Assembly: GCA_026874595.1 (NCBI GenBank)
Contig: CM049318.1
Coordinates: 15,088,241-15,152,240 of the forward strand
DNA length: 64,000 nucleotides
Origin: Sipunculus nudus
Taxonomy: Eukaryota; Annelida; Sipuncula; Golfingiida; Sipunculidae
Reading direction: 5' to 3'
Of this stretch, positions 1-11,200 are shown piece by piece (positions within the stretch are counted from its first letter, which is position 1; every line of letters starts with the position of its first letter). A program made the position numbers and the translations under genes. A model generated the notes under the pieces. It searched no databases. It was not told the origin of the DNA and worked only from the letters and a program-made list of their open reading frames with translations.

Positions 1-92
1 TCTCTGGCTGGTAGACAAGACGTCGATTCATTCCAGAGACCGCCGTCTGATACACCTTACTTTAAAAAGTGGAATGATGAAGGTGACCACAG
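1..92 (+). CDS. Exon a of SPATA48-like gene (partial at left edge)
   Basis: The open frame begins at base 1, so the exon continues to the left. It ends AG|GTAAGT with the donor at 93 and leaves two bases of an arginine codon. It encodes a segment ending YFKKWNDEGDH. Confidence 0.75.
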
Positions 93-2225
93 GTAAGTAA
101 AAAATATATGATCTGTATTTTCTTTAATACTTCAAATTAATATATATATATATATATATATGATTTATATATATATATATATATATAATATGTATATATA
201 TATATCTACATATACGTATGTATATCTCAGGGTTTTTTGGAAGGTTGAGGTATACGTATAGGCCCCCCCCCCCGAATTTCTAAACCAAGGCGGATATCCT
301 TACTGCATTATATGAGGCATTATAAGCTATTTGATCAGGATCCTGCATGGACACTGCCAAATAAAATTAAAAAATTAAGCTTCAAGCCCTTCAACACAAT
401 GCAAGAACCTTAGAAAAAAGTAATACCCTTGCCAGGAAAAAAAAATGTGTCAAATTGGATATTGAATTTATCACAGGGAAGCTGATATAATATATATGGA
501 AGAAATAGTAATTCTTTCGAATAGCCAAGAATTTTAGCTAAATATTGTGTTTAAGTATGAAAACACACTTTTAATATATTGCTAAGTGATAAATTTACCA
601 AGTTAAGGATATAATAACTACTTTTCTTCACTTCTTCTTTGACTCTCCACTAGGGTACATACTTGACAACTATCAACATGGCGCTTGTGAGCAACTCTGT
701 TCATAGCTGCCGACGGTGACGCAACAGGTTTCAGGTTTCTGTTGCATCGCCGGCCCACCAAAGGGATGACTGGGGTTATAGCATGATACTATCTGTTACT
801 CTTTGAAAGGAAATTAAATAAAAATATTTCCTATGGTTTTTAAATAAACCAATGTTCACATAATGTTGTATGTTGAAAGGCCTGTAATAAAAATAATCAT
901 TCTGGAAAGCATGAAGCACCTGTAACATCAACAATTGATATTATTTGTCCAGAGAGAATTGAAGCATTAACAGCCCCGGTAGACATCTTGCATTTGGTGG
1001 CAGTCCTGCATAAGGCTTTAGGCCTGTGTACTATTATGTTCATATTTTAACTTCCTTGGTGCAAAATAGGGCTAAGAACAGAACAGTAATGTTTTCTAGT
1101 GGTCAAATATACAATAAACATAGATGTACTGAACATTAATCAACGGATATAAGTTAAATCTCACAGTTGTGTTACAATGGAGTGTTATAATCACAGTTAA
1201 CTGCAGGTGCAATCTATGGGCTCCACACTGCGTCAGTCACTGAAAAAAAGCAGTTGAGGAGTTCATTCTTATGGGCTACTCTGTTCATATCCTTTCCTGG
1301 TTGCCCTTTACTTTTGCTAAAAATGCCACAATGAACATGACTTGTTAAAAAGCTGACTAGCTTGCCACTGCCAGCCCAGCCAGCCCTCACAATTTCAAAG
1401 GCAGCAGGGATGCATGCATGCTTGGTAATTACCCCTGTCTGAGATAGCTAACCGCCCTGGCAAAGGTGGCAGCTTTTTGCATGTAAATGACCCAGATATA
1501 AAAGAACAAAAATCCCCCTGCTGGTATCTCGTCTTCACGGCCCACTGAGTAGCGTGTAGGGCTCTAGTCTAGAGATCGTAGGTTCGATTCTCGATTCAGG
1601 CAACTTCTGATATTTAGTATTTGTTTATGTTTGAATAGTTTATATAAGCGTAGGGACATCTACAGGGAAAAGTAGGAGTTAAAATAGGGAATGAGAAGAG
1701 ACAGTTTTATTTATGTTTTCATGTTCCTCTTTAGAAGCAAAGCCCGCGTTCTATAGTGGCTCCCAATTAACAATGGAAATGTATATATTAGATCAAATAA
1801 ATATATTTCTCTTGAATTATACATAAAACATTCATATCCATTACCCAATATTGATTGGTATAGGTACTGTTCTTTTAAGACAAAAATGTCTGTCCTGGGT
1901 TTCCTCAACAACCACATCATACATGTTTGAACTCCAGAAGTGGATAGAAAACATTATCATGAAGACCATTAACTTTCAGCCTGTAAATTTTTCAACAGTT
2001 GAATTTGAACTAAAGGTTTAACCTACACAATATACATTATGATGTAATGATTTTTTACACTCAGGCAGTGTGTTTGAACCACATGTAGCTCACATTCTAT
2101 AGTAATACCATAAACTTTTCTATATTCTGAGAGCCACTAGTGCCAGCTCGATCAGCACTGGCACCTAGTGCTCCTTATTTGGTTAGACAACCCCCCCCTC
2201 GGTTTAAAGTGCCTCCACAACAATA

Positions 2226-2285
<60 letters not shown>

Positions 2286-5200
2286 GTTTCTATTTATATA
2301 TATATATATATATATAATTCCTTTAAACAATTAATGGTTATACATAGGTTAAGTCTATAAAGTATAATTATTTAATCCAAAACCACTAAAAATTAAAATT
2401 AACTTATATATATTTTTGGTGAAACATACAAAAACAATATCAATGTGTACTTCACAAATTACATGAACTACACCCACAGGATATACTGTGAACTTCAGAA
2501 TGGTAAAAACAACTATTCCTGAAGCTCTAAGAGCTATTGCATATTGTGTAAAGTTGAACTGGTCTTGATAGTTCTCAAAATATTGGACAATTATTATTCA
2601 TGATGATAATGATGCTTATATTGTTGATATCAATTAAGATACTCATTATGGTAATTATGTAAATATACAGCATTCTTACTACTCTATGGTATTTCTTCTG
2701 CACTCAAGCAGTATTCACCTTTTTTTTAAATACAGAATCTTTACTGAAGTCATACATTTAGCTAACAAAATTTTTTTTTTGGGGGGGGGGCCTTTGTCCT
2801 CTTTATGATCATTTAGGCTGAGGATTTTGTCGATGTTTTTATTTGTTGGGGGGGGGACTCTTTTGTCCATACCCCTTTGCATTTATATATTGTTCTAAGG
2901 ATTTCTGTTATCCTCAGCTAAACATTCTTTGTATCCTGTAATCTTAGTTGTGACAATTAACAACTTGTTTTGTGTTTCAGAGTGAGTGCACCTTACATGA
3001 GACATGACAGGATTTTTGTTATTGATTCAGAGCAAGCTAGTGCTCTTCACATGAGTCATGACAATATTTTGGTTTGTGTTTCAGAGCGAGTGCACCTTAT
3101 AGGAGTTGTGACAACATCTTGGATCCAACATCAGGGTTTGTAAGTGCAGCTGGAGATGTGGATCGCAACACAGGCCACACACGGATCCGATCATTGGTCC
3201 AGCTTAACACAACACCACAAGCAGTAGCTCCAGAAGAAATAAATTCAGTCCGGGTAAACACACCAGCTCCCCCACCTCCTGAGACATGCCGGGTAACAGA
3301 GAGAGACCCAGGCATGCCATATACGTGGAATGGAAGAAAAGTCTTGGATGCTTCATTGAGAGCAAAACTGGGAGGTTTGTATAGTGTCACCACAAATTAT
3401 ATTATTAAAAGTGTTTCATGGACATTATAAAATCTACATCAGTGTTCTTTATTTATGTGAAATGGTAGCATAATGGTTAGGGCGCTGGACTTGTGACCGC
3501 AAGGTTGTGGGTTTGTGTCCCGTTCTGACCTCTGCTTGTGCTGAGACTCGTAGCCAAAATCTTTACCACAAGATGCACTCTTTTGACCCAGGAGTGAATG
3601 GGTACTGGTCATGGGCAGCAGGCAAATGTACTACGGAATGACCTTCCAGTGTCTGTTAGGCTGCTTGGGTCAATGACCCCAGAGAATAGAGAAAAGCTAC
3701 AAGAATTAACAGGCATCAAAGACCAGGAAGGCAAAGTGTAGTTGAACGAGACTATAAACCCTCACCTTTACTTTTCCATTATTTATCATCTGAATCAAGT
3801 TGAATTTACTGAAAGATTATTGTCTACAACTTTTAATTTATTTCCACCAGTCTTTTACATTTATAGATATACAATAACATTTTGAAATGCATATTTATTT
3901 ACAGGTTGGACAAGTGACAAAGACCCGCGATTAGCCGATAAAGAAAACTCAGTCATTGGGGTAGGTTCATTTTCAATTCACATTAAGTTGCCAGTTTAAA
4001 CCATACCAAGCAATTTCATTGTAAAAACATGAAATATGGGCTGTATTAAATTAAACAGAAATTGATCCATTCATCAGTCACAGTGAGTGTGATGTAGGAT
4101 TCATTCCACTGGGCTTGATCAGATCTGACTGTCTGCCCACTGACACTGTATTTAAGGCTTGCCTAATTAGCAGGATCTGTTAATGTCCACATTTCTAAAT
4201 TTCAATCAGAAAATTGTGACTTGGTCATGTTAATGCCTGTTTATAGTGGTAATTCAATTTCATTTCTGTGTGCACTTCAACCTTGCAATCATCATCAGTT
4301 CTGCCACATAATATTATCAGAATAGTTTCCATGCCAACCATTTGTCATCAGTCAGTCCGAGTTTATTTCTTTAAAATAATTAATAAGCCAGTTAAACTGG
4401 AAATGGGCATCATTTCACTGTAATCATAATTTATATGAATGTATGATTGTGGACTTCTATGAGTAAATATTGGTAAATCAAAAGATCATTCATGGGGTTT
4501 ATTAAACGTTTTTATATAGTCATTTGCATGAATGTATTGGTGTGAAACTTAAGATTGGAAAATGCTAAAGTGTTAAATAAACCAACAAATATGTTTCTTA
4601 ATATTATCTGTATTTTGATAGATACATGCATTCACGTTCTGAACAGCATGTGAATGTATATATAATTTCAGTTAAACTTTTCAAGTTACAAGCTATGATA
4701 TCCTATCATTTGTGTGTGAATTATATATATTTCTTTTAAATAAGCACTTCTTTCAAAGAACATTATTTACAATTTTGTAAATAAAACTTGCAGTAAGGAG
4801 TGCTTTGACTGATAATCTGAGACATCTGGTGTTTGTTATATGAAACATTTTCCTGATAGCTGTATATATATTACCAGTAAGTCATACTAAAAAAAGTTCA
4901 CAGCAGTAGATCATTATGAAAAGTGAGAATATTACAAACAGAGTTGTTTAAAGTTATGCTGTGATTGTGTTTGATTAGTTTGATTCCCATATTCGGTAAA
5001 TGTTAGCAAAAATAATTTAAAAATGAAATGTATTAACCATAAACAACAGATGGTGCTGTTAATTAATTAATTAAAATAACTGATCAAATTTTAAAAAGTT
5101 GTGCTTTTAAACAGACCTATATTTTTTTAAATGTTTGAGAAATCACAGTTTTTCATCCTTTCAGAAAGTACACAGTATTCCTGATGAAGCCAAGGAACTG

Positions 5201-8200
5201 AGAGACAAACTGGCCCTGCAGTTCATGTACAGGTCTTCTACACAAACGTGAGTTCACTCTGTGCATGACTACATCACAGTTTTCATATTATTGATAACCA
5301 TTCCTCATACAGGTTATGACTTCTGGATTATTCCTAACCCCGTGCATATAAAACCTGAAATCCAGATGGCTTAATAATAACATATCATTCTTATCATATA
5401 GATACCTCATCCTCATTCAGTGGACAATGTCACAAAAAGGCCATGGACCTATATCCTTTAAAAAAATAAAGTTCCACATACCAATTGAAATCACAAGCTT
5501 TGTTTTACAATTCTGCCATTGTTTGTGCCAAAATGTCATGAGGAGATCATTCCTGGCTTCTGTGTTCTGGGAGCAGAGCCAGGGTTGTCTGGCAATACCC
5601 AGGGTGGGAATGCCCACCAGGGGATTTCCAGGAATTCACTGGAGTATTGGAGTTTCCAGGCCCACATGACCTTCTAGTGTTTTCTCAAGTCATCTGTTCA
5701 CCAGACTCATGAATATTCATATTCAAGACCTCATTAATACTTATTAATTGTCATGACAGGCTTGAATGATAATGAATATGACATAATGATTTGAACATTG
5801 AAGGAAGAAGATAATATTTAACAAACACCCAGAATGCACCTTGGTTGGAACATTCTTGGCACTGTGCCAATGCCTTGGCTTCTGTCATGATTTGTGAAGC
5901 CAGCCATTCTAAGCAGTAGATTATTAGAATGAGTCACAGTACAAATGTCTCATGACAACTGTTATATAACAAGCCATAGAAGTGTTTATTCTTCATAGAA
6001 TTAAAAAAAAAAATTTCAACCCCAAAGATGTGATAAAAGATGATGCATTGCATTTTATTGGTTTTTTTTTATTTTAAATTACCATATTTTTACACAGTGC
6101 TTATGAAGAGGTTCCGTGGGATGGTATCCTTGCTCCTAGAAAGTGGCCACCTACCAGCACAAAGGAGGAACGGCCTGACATGGTGTCGCAGAGATATACG
6201 ATAAAGAAATATGACCCTAATGCTAGCGAATGGCAAGCTGTTGGAAGGTCCTGGGATTGGTTCCAGCCAAGAAAAGGATACTACAGAAGTGGTCCCAACA
6301 GTATTGTGTTGTGAGTAGTCCTAACAGTAAATTGAATTGTAAGTGGTCCTAACAATATTGTGTTGTACGTAGTCCTAACAGTAAATTGAATTGTAAGTGG
6401 TCCTAACAATACTGTGTTGTATGTAGTCCTTACAATAAATTCTATGGTTAGCAGTCCAAACAATATTGTGTTCCAAGCAGTCCTAACAATATTGTGTTGT
6501 ACGTAGTTCTAAAAGTAAATTCTATTGTTAGCAGTCCAAACAATATTGTGTTGTAAGCAGTCCTAACAGTATTGTGTTATAAGCAGTCCTAACAGTATTG
6601 TGTTGTAAGTAGTCCTAACAGTAAATTGAATTGTAAGTGGTCCTAACAATATTGTGTTGTACGTAGTCCTAACAATAAATTCTATGGTTAGCAGTCCAAA
6701 CAATATTGTGTTGCAAGCAGTCCTAACAATATTGTGTTGTACATTGTCCTAACAATAAATTCTATGGTTAGCAGTCCAAACAATATTGTGTTGCAAGCAG
6801 TCCTAACAATATTGTGTTGTACGTAGTCCTAACAGTAAATTCTATTGTTAGCAGTCCAAACAATATTGTGTTGCAAGCAGTCCTAACAATATTGTGTTGT
6901 ATGTAGTCCTAACAATAAATTCTATGGTTAGCAGTCCAAACAATATTGTGTTGCAAGCAGTCCTAACAATATTGTGTTGTACATAGTCCTAACAATAAAT
7001 TCTATGGTTAGCAGTCCAAACAATATTGTGTTGTAAGTAATCCTAACAGTATTGTGTTGTAAGCAGTCCTACAGTATTGTGTTATAAGTGGTCTAGCAAC
7101 AGTATTTTGTTCTAAGAGGTCCCCGGTAACAGTATTGTAGTGGAAGTGGTCCTAACAGTATTGTATTGTATTGTATTGAATCATCAAAATATGTTTCTGT
7201 GTTCAGGATTATCATAATGATGTAGGGCAATTTTTTTAACTGTGACACATCTTTCAGTTTCATTTGTTTTTTGCGGCACTTCTGTAGCTCACATTCAGGT
7301 AATTTTTAAGATCTGGTGATCCAGAATGTTGGTGGAGGTATATATGGGGTTTTTGACAGCTTTCTAGTTAATGTTTGTATCTGCAGACACATTCTGAATC
7401 AGGACATAATATGTTTTGTTCTTTAAATTTGAAATTTCTGCAGTGACAAAAAATATGTGAAATGATGGTAAACTTGCATGGTATGTTAATACTCAATATG
7501 TTTATCTACAGATGTTTGTGTCTGCAGGTTATAAATATATATAGCTGTCCATTCTCATGTACTGGTAGTTACTTAAATAGATGGTTGTCTGTTGGGCCAG
7601 CTTTGAACTCAGTAGCTTGAACTATGGTGATCAGCTGAAATTCCTGTATCCAGATAGTGATCTCCATCACCTCTAAAATTAAATCAATTGTTCCTTGAAA
7701 CATTGCCGGGCTCTACTGAAAGTTTCATCAAAATCTCAATAACTTTTTAAGTAATGTTACTAACATACAAATAAACCAATGCCAGCAAGTAAAAAACTCC
7801 AGCCCCCTTGGTTGAGGTTATAATGCATAAGAATGATGATCTGTTATAGATGTCAAGTAAAAAATCACACTGATATAACCTGATCAGGTTACAGTGACAC
7901 AACAAAGACTCATTGAGGTGACTTTTGATGAAATATATCAAAGAAAAAGACCCAAGGTCAAGTCAGTGTCATTGGTGACATATATTAAAATAAATCAAGA
8001 GCAAGTGATGTATGTCAGGTTGGCTTATATATGACCAATATCACTACAGTTACCAAGTAAAGTAATAAAGCTTATTGCTAGATATCAAGTGGAAAGCCTT
8101 GTGGCATGTTTAGTGACAAACAGACAAACATGTGAACAAATAAATATCTGCTGGTCAACAAGAAAGACTTATGCCAAATCAAACAAGAATGCACTTGGGG

Positions 8201-11200
8201 AAAACAGATGCCTGGCAATATGGGAAACCACTTGTCTCACCATTTGTTGGTCACCTGAGCAACATTGGCCTGAATTTATATATTGTATGAGAACTGCTGA
8301 ATATTCCTTGACTACTAACTTGAAAGCTCCACTATTATATGACCAATGCCAAGTTATTATTTCAGTTATTGGTATAATTTGGAAATACACAGCATTATTC
8401 AATTAAAAGATGATAGAGATGGAATTATAACATGTCTGTATCAATTATTTCTCAACAAGGAAGCAAAATATGGAAAATATTAAATATTTATAGTTGAATA
8501 ATAATTAAGCCTCCTTATTAAGTTGTACATCTTTCAAGAGTACATTTGTTAAAGCTTTTTCACAGGTAAATGATTCTGACAACATTGAATATCCTTTAAC
8601 AAAGTTCCCGATGTAAATCATTCAATATCACTTGTAGCTGCATCAGAATTAAACAACATTAAAGAAGATAACTTGTATAATTATATATTATACAACATCA
8701 AATTTTTACCTGTGGTATGATAATGAAGACACTGAATCTGTGTTTAGTAAATTCCTTGGTGACCTAAATGTTCCTTTTGTTACTCCATGGTTTATTGAAA
8801 CATTTGACACAAATTATCGGAAAAATTTAACTTTTTTTTGTCTTACTTCTGAAATAATAATCTACAAATGACAATCGGATGGGACATAAGTAACAAAGAC
8901 CTGTAAACATCAATATTTGCTGAGAAGTTAAATAAGCAATAACAATGTTAATGGGAAAAGTGTGACATCTCCACTAGCTTAATGAAAAAGATGAACTTAA
9001 AGTGTGTTCACTTTATTTTCAAATACCATATTTTTTATGAGGATTATGCTGCATACATGACCTTTTTTAACAGTTTACTTTTAAGATTTAAAGTTTATTT
9101 TTAATTATTTTATCAGTTTTTCTCAGGCATGAAATAGGTGGGGGGGGGGCGAGGTCAGCTGGTCATGTGGTTGAGTCATGCCTCCGCAGGTCCATGTTAT
9201 ATAATGGTACTGAATCCACTGTATATTTATCTTCTTTTAAGTTGCATATTTCACTTCATATAACTATATAATTTTTTTAATTTTTCAGTTGTGCTCCTCT
9301 TCCCAGGGCTCAGCAGATACCTTCATATGGGTGAGTCTTATTTTAGATTGTCATTGAATTCTGTAACTTGCCAGAGATATCAAATATATACATGAAACAG
9401 CAAAATTCAGATGAAAAACAGATTATCTGACAACTTTTACCTAAAATTTTATCAAAATAATTTGCAAAAGCATTCCTTGTCTGTAGTTTTCACAAATATG
9501 TGAGACTAATTTGTTTACAACTATACATATCTGCAGGCCATTGAAACAGTAACTGTTTCAGACTTTTTTGGGGCTGTTGACCAAAGGGCTTGGAAGTGCT
9601 GCCATCTGCAGGGAAAATTTGAAACAGTTTTGTTATTTTCACAGAATTTCATCATATGTACAAAGAATAAAAATTGCAAGAAATAGCACCAGGGTGTGCA
9701 TTACATATATATTTTTTTAATTACAGGATCATTTTTTGCTTGATTCTAAAAATTAAATGGTGAACATTTTATGTCATGGGAGAACAATATATGGCAGGCA
9801 TTTGTTATAAAGTATCAAAGTGTCTAGTAAGACATTTCTGTAACAATCCATATTCTGTAGTTGCCTATTTGTTCATGAGGGTTTTAATTTTGTGGTTTTC
9901 ATGAGTGGGAAGTAATCATGCAATTGAAATGCCCCATCAGTGTAGATGATGAACTTATTAATCAGCAACCAACCCAACATGTGCAGTTTCAAATCCAGCC
10001 CATGCCAACTTGCATTGATTTTTAGCAAAACCTGCTGTGACAAAATTAAATCATAACATAAAAGGAGCGGAAGAAGGAAATGAGTTACTATATGATCAAT
10101 TATTGTTTTATCATGTATATAAATACAGTAGAGTGTCGTATATCCTAAGACTATTTATCTGAAAAATCATTCATCCGAAATGAAAACCTAAGAACTGAAA
10201 TACCATTAGGCCAAAATATGAAAAAATTGACAACTTTCCAGTAAAAAAATTATCAAAAAGATCATCTAATTCAAAACAAATGTAGCCAGATCAGTGTTGA
10301 TACATATTGTTGAGTGTAAGTGCCTCTTCATGGGCACAGGTAAAAGGTATGCAAAACACACCCCACTGGTCTGTGTTGTCCTCAGCTTGCTTTAATCAGA
10401 GTGTCGAGGCTGATGTAATTAACCTGTACAAACAAAATGTTGCACTAGACCATAACTGAGCACCTGACCGCAGGTCATATGTGTGAAAAACTGCTCTGCC
10501 GATCCATGTAGTCCTTGGCTCAGCTTTGGTCAGGGAGGCTTTAAAGTATAGAATTTGATCTTTGTTGCCGGTTTCATTCATTTTGAATAAATTTGTGTAA
10601 AAACTTGTTTACTTCTGCTTTCACTTAGTCCAGGTCTCGCAAAGGTGTTTAAATAAAAATACAGCACATTTGTATAGGTTCCTGTAGTTAATCTATCTGC
10701 TCAGAGATGGCAGCACTTTCTAGGTCATGGCAGTCAATCCAGTTTGGCAGCCACACGTGACATGATGCAGGTACGATACCAGTTGATTCCAGGACAAGGC
10801 TGTTCACCAATAATTAATAATTTTGATGTGTTCTAAATGAATAATTTAATCAATCAACCAAAATTGTTACAATATATTGTCACACGTTCATTATGGGCAA
10901 GCTTCATTAAAGGGGCTTAATCACCTATAAAACATGTTGAATTAACACCAAAAATAGTGTCTCCTCTTTGAAACCTTTGGTACCTGCCATAATATTGCTC
11001 TGAAACCTTTGGCTTACACCTGTACAAGAGTGTTAAAAACAGTGGACCAGGCACGACATGGTCACAGGCATCAACATAAACACAGCATGTGCATGGGGCT
11101 CTGTACATTGCCTGGACCACAACACTTGTCAATTAGGAGATGCCCTGACTGACTTGGCCCCCAAAAATGTAATACATGTTCCCCCTGGCTTAAACATCAT

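Noticed and set aside
1538-1605. Functional tRNA gene
   Set aside because: The acceptor and anticodon stems do not pair convincingly, so a SINE head fits better.
3097-3393. Minus-strand frame opposite exon b
   Set aside because: Shadow of a coding exon whose plus-strand frame is supported by splice sites on both sides.
6289-7165. CRISPR-like direct repeats
   Set aside because: Units are contiguous and degenerate with no spacers; this is a eukaryotic minisatellite.
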